From Pithys albifrons albifrons (Eukaryota; Chordata; Aves; Passeriformes; Thamnophilidae): a stretch of 64,000 nucleotides of DNA. Both the position numbers and the translations under genes were made by a program. Under the pieces are notes generated by a model. That model had not been told where the DNA came from, searched no databases, and saw only the letters and a program-made list of their open reading frames with translations. The DNA lies in contig NC_092465.1 of NCBI RefSeq assembly GCF_047495875.1, forward strand, positions 3,760,347 through 3,824,346, read 5' to 3'. Numbering within the stretch: position 1 is the first letter of the stretch; every line of letters starts with the position of its first letter. This document shows, piece after piece, positions 22,061-32,720 of this stretch.

Positions 22061-23593
22061 AACTGCCCAAGGTAGGGGAAATACATGGAAGACTGAGATG
22101 CAAGCTCTCAGGACAGTCTGGTAATATTCCCCAGAAAAATGTGTGTATCCCTTTAGAGTGGAAAGAAGGGTGTTGATTCTTTTACAGCAGCCCCACATTC
22201 ATTCCAAGAAATAGGAAATTCTTCGCCTTACAGCAGTTTTTGGCATCTGCATTATCCCAGTGCTTTTAAGGTGCATTTTCTCCTCTATGAAAGAGAACTC
22301 TTTGTCCTTTTTCTCTCCAAGACCATGGCTTCCCAAGGTAGACACTATTTTGTGCCTGTCACAGAGAAAGGGAGTGCAGGTTTGCAGTGCTCACAGACAA
22401 TTGATTGTCTGCCCTAATGTGTTTCATTTACATGTTTATAACGTCAATAGTGCTGGGGTGTCCACTGTACCATTCATTCCAGCATTCCCACAAGGGTGCA
22501 ATTGTCTGAATGGCCAAGTCAGACACCTTTTTGATTGCTCTTTAGTTGTCTTTTTAGAGTATAGAGAAAAAGGAGAGAAATCTGTGATGCAGAAACACTA
22601 GTTGAAAATATTTCAGAATTAAACGTCACCATTAAAGCAGATGTGACCATTAGACAAACAATATATTTTAACTAAGGTTCTGAAGGTGGAAAAAAATTTA
22701 GAATAGTGGGGCTAGAGAGTGCACACGACATCCATTCCTGTTCTTTAATTTTTTAGGCTTTTAAGGAATGATTTGTCGTTCTCATTTTCATTTCAACCCC
22801 TGTAAATGCAGTCACCTCCTAACTCTTTGTATGCTTAACTGTAATTTGCGATATTTTCCCTACATATTTACATATCTCTGTTTATGCCAACAGCGTCAGC
22901 TCACCACTGGGAAAGTGTATTGAGAGAATAACTAGTCTGGAGAAGTATAGACTTTAAAAAATAGTAAGACCTAAGTATTTCTTCATTAGGCGTTTTTTAC
23001 TGAATAAAACGACAATGCCTAGACTTTCTCTTGCAGAAGTTTAACTTACAGAGCTGTGCACCAACTCCTCATGCCTCCGGTTACTGTCCTCTTGCACTGC
23101 GTGCTTTCAGCAAAGTGTTTCCAGGAGTTTCCAAGTCAATGAAAGATTACTTTTTAAGGTGTGCTGTGCTGTTTGGATATGCCCACACTGTCCTTTATCA
23201 TAGGATTTGCTTCTGAGGGAGGCGAGAAATGATTGCTCGTGGTTTGTATGAGAATAAATAAGCCACTGAGCTTATATGAACTTATATAGAGATACACGTC
23301 TACGTGAGTCTACACCTATACATGCGTATGTTGTATAGAGAGATAAGGGATGTATAGGTGTGCTTGAAAATAACGGTTCACTTTTCACACTAGATCATTT
23401 CCCCCTAAAAAGGATGCTGATCCCAGTAGCTACAATTAATACAAGTTGACCTGTTCCATCCGTGATCTTAAATGAAAAGAGCACTAAGTCCTGTAGTTTC
23501 TGCTTCGGAGGTAAAGCGAGGGAAAACTTTTTTCCTTCCCTAGATAATTTTTGGTGTAATTTCTAAAAAAGGCCTGTTTGTGGAAAGATTTTT

Positions 23594-23595
<2 letters not shown>
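22061..23595. other. Intronic stretch, no feature recognised
   Basis: Non-repetitive intronic sequence without ORFs of note, promoter island or known transposon. A TA-rich segment near 23260-23360 is low complexity. Confidence 0.5.

Positions 23596-23624
<29 letters not shown>
23596..23624. repeat. Poly(T) tract (T29)
   Basis: An uninterrupted run of about 29 T residues, the longest homopolymer noticed in the window. No retroelement is identifiable next to it. True length may vary between individuals or be affected by sequencing. Confidence 0.95.
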
Positions 23625-23639
23625 GTGCCTAACAGGGAA

Positions 23640-23885
23640 GACACAGTAGATGCACCGTTAGCTGAACCCCTGACACGGCGGTCTTTTGAATGCCTTAGGT
23701 ATGATTTCACTTTCGCTCACATCAATGCTGACCTGAATGCCTTTCATATCTGATCCGCTGTGTCTCTCCCAGTAAACATCCCCTGAGGGGAGAACAAAGA
23801 AAGGAGCTCTTCTTCTTCTTAATCACAATTCAGCCCATTCACCGCCGGCAGGCTACATTTGCATTCTGCAACAGAAAGCCAAGAT
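23640..23885. promoter_or_regulatory. Candidate conserved intronic element
   Basis: Non-repetitive sequence with retained CpGs in a moderately AT-rich context and an octamer-like ATTTGCATTC near 23858. It is placed between the T29 tract and an A-rich stretch. Looks regulatory; no alignment is available. Confidence 0.28.
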
Positions 23886-24339
23886 GAAAAGAAAAAAAAA
23901 AGAGAGTGAGAAGAAGGGGGGAAAAAGCAGAAGGGTGGAGGCTGAGTAAAATAACTTAGGTGTTTGTAGCTGTTTGTTGGGCTTCCCCTAGTTACAAGCC
24001 TTATATAGATCCTGCTCTACCCAGCCTTGGCTCTTCTGACAGGCAGATAGTGTTACAAGATGGCATGCCTGTACTATTCATGGCCACTCGCTCTAACACT
24101 TGAGGTAGAAAGTGTCAGAGAGGGATCAAATTCTACTCTGAGAAGTCTGTTATAGTTAGGGTCAGGTGTGTGTACTCTCAGCTCTTGACTGCTGCCTATT
24201 ATTTTGTTTTAATTACTATTATTGTTTACTCACCGTGACCTTGGGGAGATGGGGAGGCAGGAGGCGAGGCAGCTTTGGCGGGGCAAAAATCTCCCTTTCC
24301 CCAGTTGAAATGAATTTTTTTCCTATTTTTTCTGTTTTG

Positions 24340-24548
24340 GTGAAGTGTTGGGCGGGCTGTTTTTGCGGCTGGACGGGCCGGGGGCCGCGGCGGTGGCCGC
24401 GGTGGTGGCGGTGGCGGGGGTGTCCCCGGGTTGGCGGCCGGCCCGGGCTGCCCCGACCCGTCGGGGAAAAGCAGCGACTCAGCGAATCCTCGGCGGCACC
24501 AGAAAATGCGCGCCGAGGAGGAGGAGGAGGAGGAGGAGGAGGAAGGAG
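24340..24548. promoter_or_regulatory. Third intronic CpG island with GGA repeat
   Basis: A short island rich in CpG and GGCGGTGGC-like triplets, followed by a (GAG/GGA) run at 24515-24548. Sharp edges against AT-rich DNA suggest an unmethylated element rather than drift. It may be an alternative start region; ORFs of 80-200 codons here are artefacts of the triplet composition. Confidence 0.4.
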
Positions 24549-27119
24549 AGATTTGTGGAAGTTTCTGCAGCCGGGCTCCCTCATGGGGTTTCGTAGTCAC
24601 GTTTATGTACATTTTCCGGCTGTACCCTCCCAGTCTCTGTGTGTGTGTCCCCCATACCTGCCTGTTTGTTTGTTCCTTAGAAGCACTTCTGTGCTTTTAA
24701 TCAGACAGTTTTCTAGAAAAATAGTGAGGTCTTTGGTCGTAGCCACTTTTTTCTCACCAAGAGAAGGTTATTTATAACTGAATCCTGCTTACTGAGAAGT
24801 ATTTAAGCCCTTTCAGGCAGAGCTGTCAAAATTTCCTGTGTTGTTTGCCTCTATTTGCAACATGTAAAAAGTAATATACAGTTGCTGGTGTTGGAATAAC
24901 CGGGGTAGCGCAGAAATCTCAAGTGACAAGTTTTCAACTACACTATCTCCTGCCGACCAGACTGTCATTTTTATTTTTTTTTCCAGAAATCACTTTTAAG
25001 ATCCTAACAGGTTTTTCCCTCCCATCAGCAAATAGATTAAACGTGCTAAAGCAACTTCGAGAGGGAAGAACAGTTTGAACAATGAGGAGCGGGAGGGATG
25101 TCTTATTTTCCTGTAGCTGCTATGGCAGATTTCACTCATAAGGAGCACACTAACCGAGATGTTACCAGTTGAACAGAAGCATGTGACACAGATTCCTGAT
25201 TTTTTTCCAGAAGATTTACAGAATTTACAAAAAGAGATTATCTCTACACCTTCCACCCTCCTAACCACCCCCATGACCCAAGCAATGGAGGATTTAGGCA
25301 GATTTACTTCAGTAAACACCTTTGGACACTTGGGGAAAAGTAGGAGTCTGTTTGCAAAAGCAGGCTTTTGTTAAGTGAGGTGCTGGATAATGCTTTACCA
25401 AGCAGCTGTGATATTAACCTACCCAGTAATGCTGGAAAAAGTCTTAACTCCTTGTGCGCTCCAGGGCCATGCCCAGTGGAGGCCCTTCAGGTACCGGACC
25501 TGGAGGGGGGATATTGGACGATTTGAGGGGACAAGTGAGGAGGTGGCACTGCTGAAGCCACAGCAGCCGCTCAGCCTGACACATCTTTTCCTTGGTGGCA
25601 GCTGAAGCTTCCGGGGTCAATCCATCAGAGACAGGACTTGGAAGAGCCAGGAGGCATGGCCAGGAGAGCCTCCTCCAGCAGTGAGAGGTTACCTATGTGT
25701 GTGTGCCCACACATGCACACTCTGTATCTACCCCTCAGATGTAACAAATCCCAAATCCTCTCTAGGAACGTTCCCAAGCATTGCTAAGGGAGGAAGGTCA
25801 ATTTAGGATTCGCACTCGAGCAGCAGAATAGCTGAGAAGTTGCGCCGGCAAACCTGTTTGAGTGGCTTCCCTTGAGCTCCCAGGGTCCAAAGGAAAGCTA
25901 CCAGCTTTCTGTGAGCTTCTCATTCTCAAAAGTGAACTTTTTGTGTTTCTCGCTGCTCTTTTCTAAGCCATTAGAAGCAGGAGCTAATAAGTTAGTTATT
26001 TTTGCTGGGCATAAGAATAAATTTCCAGGTGTTTCTTTTTTTAGCTGGAATAAGATTGCTTCATTTGGGGATTTTTGTTGTCAGAGTTTTTCTTTTCTTT
26101 TTTTCTTTTTTTTTAAGTGTAGGTGTCAATGCTAGAGCAGCCACAAATGTGTGAGAAAGCAAAGGGTATGAGACATGACAGAATTAAAGGTGTTTGCTAT
26201 GTTGTTACCCGTGTGTCAAGCTGCAAGCTCCCTTTGTCACAGCCTCCTGGAGATTTGATAGTGCGGATCCGCTTCCCTTCCAAGTGATACAGCAGTTTCT
26301 AACTGGGGGTTTTAATGGTGGTGCGGTCGTTGCTATTGCATTTGACTCCCCAAATGCATTTAAACACCTCCACATCGCACACACCCCATTACTCCCACCT
26401 TACACAAGGGTGCTGTGCTCTCGAGCACCAGGACAGCAGCCATAGCATTACAGTCTCTGGCATGGAGAGTCGTTTGGCAGGAATGTCATCTGCCAAATCA
26501 TCCCATAATTACGTTTTATGTTATTTGTATGAATGACCAAGCATGCAGTATTCCTTTTGAAATCAAAGGAAGGCTTAAAATGCGTTTTTGAATACTTTCA
26601 GACCATGGTCAGGTCACAGTTTGGGAGTTGAATTAAACTGATCTCATTTGTGATCTAATTGAGGTTGGCAACAACCTTAGCAGTAGCAATAACATACAAA
26701 TACAAATCAAAGAGCAGAATTCAGCAAATCAGATCTTTTGCTCGAATCCTGCCTGAAAGTTATTCTCCGACTGCCAACAGAGAAGTTAAACTTTGTCCTG
26801 CTTCTCAGCGGCAGTGCGAGCCTTGCATATTTTTCGGGTCTTTGACAGGAAAGTTGAGTCGGAGGGATGGGGACACAAAGGCGAGAAGGGAGCTGGTGCC
26901 TCCTCGGACAGGAGTAAAGCACACAGACTCGTCACGTATGTTTCCGGAGAGCCCAGTGGCAGAAGGCGCAGGAGGTGTAACGGGGGAATATGGTTAGGAA
27001 AGGCTGGGAAGAGGAATAGGTCGCTGCAAACAGATTATTCCAAGCGGAAAGTCGAGGCAGCTCCCTATCTTTACATCCATCGCTGCGGATTCCAGGAATG
27101 TAATTACCAGCGTGGTTGC
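24549..27119. other. Intronic stretch, no feature recognised
   Basis: Mixed AT/T-rich intronic sequence. ORFs at 25159-25605 and 26194-26536 have no domain. No known transposon was recognised; regulatory elements cannot be excluded. Confidence 0.5.
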
Positions 27120-27880
27120 GAATTGTTGACAAATTTCCCCGGGTCTGTCGGGAGCGGGTGTTGCGAACGGCAGGGCTGCAGCCGTGGCCGCGCCGGCTGC
27201 GGCCCCGACGTGCGGGCGCTGTGCAGAGCAACGGGGCCGGAGCGGCCCTGGGGCGGAGCGGGGCGTCTTCCCCCCGGGCAGGGCATCCCCGGCGGGGCTG
27301 GCGGGTGCCCGATTCAGAGCCCCCCCGCCCCAAGCCGGGATGCTGCGGGTCGCCTCCCGCGGGATCCCTCCTCCTCCGGGCCGGGAAGCGGCGCCACCCA
27401 GGGACCCCCTCTCCCAGCCCGCAGGTGGGGGCTCGGTAGGGCACAGACCGGGAGCCGCCGCCCCTGGGGAGCATCACTCCCCCCTCCGCGCCCCTGGGCC
27501 GCGCCGTGCGGAGCGGGACTGAAGGCGCGGCCGCCGTCGCGATGCGCTGGGGCGGGGGAGTGCGGAGCCGCCTCGCCCCCCCTTCCCCGGCCCCGGGGCA
27601 GAGGTGTGAACCGCCTCTGTGGGGCGGGGGACGGCACACACACACTCGCCGCGTCCCAGCGCTGCCGAGCGAGCCGCTCCCGAGGCAGAGGTGCGAACCC
27701 CTCCCGGGATGCCGTTCTCGGGATGCTGGGCCCCCCTCGCCCTCCTCGGCTCCGGCTCGGCTCCCGCGACGGCGCAGCCCCGAACTTCGTCCCCAGGAGG
27801 GAGGGAGAGGAGGGGAACCGGCTCGGCGCTGCCTGCGCTCCTCCCGGCTCGGGGTTTCAAGAGTGTCCTGAATTCCCTCC
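27120..27880. promoter_or_regulatory. Fourth and largest intronic CpG island
   Basis: About 760 bp of dense CpG sequence roughly 9.5 kb downstream of the coding exon. This is as long as the island at exon 2, so it could be a real promoter, for example for an alternative ZEB2 first exon or a nested lncRNA. A possible donor, GCAG/GTGGGG, lies at 27424/27425. Long ORFs (such as 26793-27917) run through on both strands with Arg/Gly/Pro/Ala-rich nonsense and no domain. Confidence 0.5.
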
Positions 27881-28009
27881 CCCTCCCCTCCTCCGGGTCA
27901 TTATTTTCTTTGACTAAAACCTGTTTACTCGCCTCTTTGTTTTTTGACGTTAAACGAGTTTCCATCTCCTACTCCTGCGGATCTCTAAGAAATAGATAAA
28001 CCATTATAT

Positions 28010-28325
28010 TTCCCCGTTCCCCCCTCCCGCTCGTATTTTAAAGCAGCGATCCTGACAGCAGTACTATTATTGCACTTTATGTTTTAGTGGATGTTTGCTG
28101 TTGCTAGTTACAGCAACACTTATCATAAGACAGCAAGAAAAGAGTAGTCCCTGGTAATTAAAGTAATGAAATATTCATTTACTCTACCTTTTCAGTAGTC
28201 TCACAAATTAGGCTGCTACATTTAATGCCTGCACTGCCTCTGTTTTTATTATAATGGCAGCTTTCGCATCTGCAATTAGGACTAATTCTGACAGTTACAA
28301 TTTCTGAGGGATGGTAAACAGTGAA
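28010..28325. promoter_or_regulatory. Candidate conserved intronic enhancer beside CpG island
   Basis: Immediately after the large CpG island, composition changes to repeat-free AT-rich sequence dense in short factor-like motifs. There are several TAAT/ATTA cores (for example near 28155 and 28276), and the near-palindromic GTTGCTAGTTACAGCAAC at 28098-28115. This is typical of vertebrate developmental enhancers; conservation is not tested. Confidence 0.35.
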
Positions 28326-28574
28326 CGAGATGTGCAGCAGTGGTATTACACGTGAAAAGCCCTTGTCTCTTTAACCTTGTTGTTTTTTTTTCTCGCAGAG
28401 GTTACCTTTTCCCGATGGTGCAAAATCGACTTGACATAACTGTTCATCAGTTTCAGGGTTTTCCCTGGAGGTATTTGCATCAAATCAGCCCAGTCAAGCT
28501 TCAAGTTGAAATTGGCAGCCCAGAAACTGACAGGGTAGGGACTGGGAAAGAGACAGCTAAAGTGCAGGCAGCGA

Positions 28575-28745
28575 GCTGACAGCAGCGGCGGGCAGGCAGG
28601 GGGAGAGGGCTCAGCACCCGGGGCTGCCGCCCCCCGCTCCCTCTGGGCCCCTCCGGTCCCCCCCGGTCCCCCCCAGTGTCCCCCTGAGCCGCAGCGTAGG
28701 GGCTGAGCGATGGGAGCCCGCTCCCGTCCCAGGAGGAGACCAGCT
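28575..28745. promoter_or_regulatory. Small GC-rich patch
   Basis: A short C-rich patch including repeated CCCCCGGT-type units near 28648-28680. It is weaker than the islands upstream and may be an outlier of the same promoter-like cluster. No exon is seen. Confidence 0.3.
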
Positions 28746-31099
28746 GGGGAGAGGGGTGTATGTCAAAAAAAACCCATAAACTGGGGGGAAAAAAAGTGTT
28801 GTGAAAAAGAGAGAAGTGCTGAGCTGAAGTTGCTGTCGCTAACAAGCTTATTTTGTTGCGGTTCTTTGCGGAGCGGTATCATGTTTATGCACTATGACTG
28901 TTAAGAGAAGTGACTGAGAAGGTTGTTAATACCAATGAAAACATATTTTGATCAGCTAAGAAAAAAACAAAAACCCAACCCAGAGAGATGCTCATCTGCA
29001 AAGATAATTGCATCAGAATCAAAACAAACATTTCCTTGAGTATGTTATTTCATTTATCCTCTGTCATGGGGAGGGAGGATCTCCAAGTAGGACAATGTGA
29101 AAATTAATTTTTAATAGATTATTGAACAAATCGGGATCATTCCCTGTGACACCCCCCAACACTGAAAGAATTTTACTTCTTCAAAAATAACTCCTACTCT
29201 TATGTAGCATGGAAGGGAGCAGCGCACCAAGGTACAGGCAATGCCACCAAGACCCGTTCCCTCCTTAAAGGTGAAAAAGAGCAAAACTGTGTTACTTTCC
29301 TGACTATATATATATTTTTCTCCCTAAATACATATCTGTAGTCTTTACCAGATGACTAAAAATCCCTCTCACTTTTCCTACCAGACTTGTGCTAAAGTAA
29401 GCCTTGCTTTCAAACAGTTTTTCAGCTGTGTGTGTGACAGGCATTGGCTGATCTGCTGATGCCCATTCGACAGGCACTGTTGAGCTAAAGTGGTGTGACG
29501 GCACAGTTTTGTTAAGCTGTGAACAAAGGGCTGGAGATGCCTCGCTGGCATCATCCATGTGCATATTGGCCTTGTCACAGTTTTGCTTGATTTAATGCTC
29601 TGTTTATTCCTAGATATTAGAACTTAAATTCCAAACAATATGTTTTCATATACTACACAGAAACTTTATTTTAAAAGATTTTGCTCCCAAGAACCACAGA
29701 TTCGTTTGTTTGCCCAACATCCATGCGGCAAACATTGAAAATGTAGCTTCCAGAAAAATAGGTAGCCGGTAGCCTCTTAACTGTTATCCAGTTAAAAAAT
29801 GGGATTTCAGTTTTAAAAAGTCTTAGAAGGGTAAAAGATTTATTTCTTCTTTGATCATTTGTTGAGAGTTGTTATTTATTTCAACAGTGGATTTTCTTAT
29901 AAGCTCCTAAGAAGAGGTTACCCCGTGTGCAGGCAAGGCCTGGGATGGACTTTTCCAGTGCCATATCATCCCAGCGGTGTTGCTGGGATAAAAGCAATGT
30001 CTTGCAAATACCTGTAAGCATAGTCAGAGGACTATTGGCAGGCAGAAAGACAGCTGGGTTATGGCAGGTTAGTGGAACGGAGCAGGAAACTGGATTAAGA
30101 TTAAAATACATGTATATGTGTTCATTAGGTGGCCACAACTTTATATCTCATCAGTTCATCAAGAGAAAACATGAGCATGTGGAGTTATATTTAGATTTTT
30201 GTCTCTTTTAGAGATGCCGTAGGCTTTATCTGCAGAAAGTTGCCTTCTTTTTTTTCTCCCCTTCTTCATCGCCTTTTTAAACTCTCTTCAGGTTTGCTGC
30301 AAGTGTTTGCTCAGAGATTAGTTAGCCAGCTTCCATGGTGGAGGTAGCCCTGGGAGGCAGCTCGTTGCTGGGAGGAATGCTCAGTAGGTCAGGGCATGAA
30401 GATAGAAGGAGCTGCCCAACTGAGGCCGGGGATCAGGTATTTTCCTCTTTGTCTCCTATCAGAGACAAAGTGCTTATGGAAAGGTTTGTGGTGAGACATC
30501 AAATCCCAGCAGGAGCACAGATGTTCCCACTTTTACAGGCTTACCAATGAGCATTTCAGCTTAAACAAGTTTATGGAATAAAAGATTTATTTATTTTTCC
30601 TTAGTAGATGCAGCATCTTAGTTGGATTGTGCAAAGATTGTATCACTCCAGCCACTCAGGGTTCTTTGGTCCAGGACACGGTGCTTTACTCAAGGGCTGT
30701 GAGCAGGGATGGGAGAGCGGGAAGAAGTGGGAGGAGGAAGCATTCAGCAAAATGAAAGTATTCCTTCTCCAAACAGAGTAGTGTACAGCCTAAATCTGAA
30801 ATTGAATCTGCTGGGCAAAACCTGTACAATTTTTCTACCTGCCCTCAGTCTGCTTCCTTTCAGGGATGACAGTTTTACTAACTGAAATGAATGGGCTCGC
30901 TCACTCTGGTACCTTTTCTGAGTCCGCGTTTACATCGAGTACTTCAAACAGAGAGCTGGGTGATATATGTAGGGGGACAGCTTGCACAGAATAAGCTTTA
31001 ATGGTTAATTTTTGTATAGCTTTATAAATGAAAGGGACTTAAACCTACTAGCAGTATAGATCACAAGACCTTATGCGGGCCATTCTTCTCTAGATGCAC
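28746..31099. other. Intronic stretch, no feature recognised
   Basis: Non-repetitive AT-rich intron without a supported gene. ORFs at 29304-30211 on both strands have no domain. Confidence 0.5.
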
Positions 31100-31159
31100 A
31101 AGAGATTTACGTGCCTAAGTCCCATAAGAGTTAATGGGAGTTACGCATGTAAATCTCTT
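31100..31159. repeat. 60-bp near-perfect palindrome (26-bp arms, 8-bp loop)
   Basis: The left arm 31100-31125 and right arm 31134-31159 are reverse complements at 23 of 26 positions, beginning AAGAGATTTAC and ending GTAAATCTCTT. The 8-base centre is 31126-31133. The core resembles old palindromic repeats of amniote genomes that contain 'caatgggagtta'-like sequence, so this may be a remnant of an ancient non-autonomous DNA transposon (MITE). Confidence 0.7.
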
Positions 31160-31739
31160 CCACAGTGAGATAATAGACCCTTTTATGTATGGATAGCTGA
31201 ATTCTTACAAAAATCACCTACTGAACAGTAGACTTTATGTCCTGCCCTCTTAACAAATATTTATAAAGCAAGCAGGCCAGCAGATGAGACCAGGAGCCCC
31301 CCAAGTTGCCTCCAAACCACAGTGACCCCTGTGCCACCGTGGAGGGCCACAGTGTGGGAGCCAGCCACAGGTCTGCCTTGTCCCTTCAGTTCCGTCTCCT
31401 GGTTTCAGTCCACTGTGAGTAGTATCACATGTCTGGTGGCAATGGGGTCTCAGAGACGCTGTTGTGGTTTCTCACCTCTTGGCAAGTCCTAGTTGGTGAA
31501 GGCTTCTTACTCTGTGGATTTCACTGGAGACTGGGAGGGAGAGAGCTGCCAACTCTATTATAGGGGTCCCCTCCGCTGGATTAACTGCCAGAGTGCACCC
31601 TTGACTCCACACTTGTCCACATCCCTGCACCTCATCCTATCTATAGTGGAAGAGTTACCACCCCAAAGTGGGAGACTCCTGGCAAGACTGTCCCGGGCCA
31701 CTAGTAGAGCATGGTGATGGTGGCACTGTCTCTTAAAGT

Positions 31740-32280
31740 CCAGGTGCTGCTAGTGCTGCACATCTGCTCCCTTCCTGCTCCGATGTAACCTCCCTCCCTG
31801 GGAAAGCAAGCAGGCTTCGCCTCCAATGGATATGGTCTCACACTTCTCCGTGGGGATATATATAACTTGGACGATCTGTATCTGCCAGCCATGAGTCAGA
31901 TCGAGATCTTTTTCCCCTGTAACGTGTAGCTGGAGATAGCCGGTGCCACAGCACACGCGTGTCAGGAACGATCCCAGGGTTTTGTGAACTGTGGCTCTTT
32001 TTGCCATCATTGTTTCTTTCCATCACTCGCCTGCTCCTTCCCGATAGTGATCTGAGAGAGTTGGGGAAAGCTGCAGACTTGCCAGCCCTCAGCTCCCAGG
32101 CCTGGCAAAGCACATTCTGAAAAAAATCCCCTCCAACCCTTACGCCGTGAGACTATCAGATTAAATCCAAGGGTTTCTACCAGCATTGGGATGGGAAAAG
32201 CCCATTGTTTGTTGATTATCATATCATCAACCCCGGATGATATGAGGATGCTCAAGGAAAACACACTTCGGTTACAGTTG
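31740..32280. other. CpG-retaining block of unknown nature
   Basis: Within AT-rich intron, this segment keeps many CpGs spread evenly (for example 31810-32050) without being an island. The - strand is open for 86-91 codons in two frames without a recognisable domain. It may be a conserved regulatory element or an unrecognised older insertion. I do not call a gene. Confidence 0.3.
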
Positions 32281-32289
32281 ATTTTCAGA

Positions 32290-32720
32290 TTCCAAAATGG
32301 TGCTGCAAAGTCTGTGCATGCCTAATTATATTTTATGCTAGGCTGTGCAATACAAAATGTATGCTGCAGCAATCAGTGAGTTAACAGTATCAATCAATTT
32401 GTAAACAGATGAAGTCACTCATTCCCAAACTGGTTTTCCAAAAACAATTACTAAATTACAATAGAAAAAAATTGTACAGTTACTGTATTTGTGTGCTGTG
32501 TTACAATCAACATACCAGGGAAACAAAACAATTTAATGCAGAAAAATCATCATTCATCTACATTATAATTGCTTCTTTTTCACATCTACAGGGCGGTTAA
32601 TTAAAATTGTGATTAAATGCGGTCGCGCTGCCTAAGATGTCTTGCCCAAAACAGGTGGTACAGAATTTAAAAGTAAAAAAAATGTAATTAGCATTGGAAA
32701 TTGAGAAATTGCCTGTAAGA
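32290..32720. promoter_or_regulatory. Candidate conserved intronic enhancer
   Basis: Repeat-free AT-rich block dense in homeodomain-type cores (TAATTATA, CAATCAATTT, GGTTAATTAAAA, TTATAATTG), with CGGTCGCG kept at about 32620-32627 in an otherwise CpG-poor region. An E-box-like ACAGGTGG (CAGGTG core) near 32652 could be a ZEB site, a possible autoregulation contact. This is inference from motif appearance. Confidence 0.35.

Noticed and set aside
24166..24777. 203-codon + strand ORF
   Set aside because: Crosses a CpG island and GGA repeat, with no domain or splice support.
26793..27917. 374-codon + strand ORF
   Set aside because: Mostly inside a CpG island, Arg/Gly/Pro-rich, no domain, and long ORFs exist on the other strand as well.
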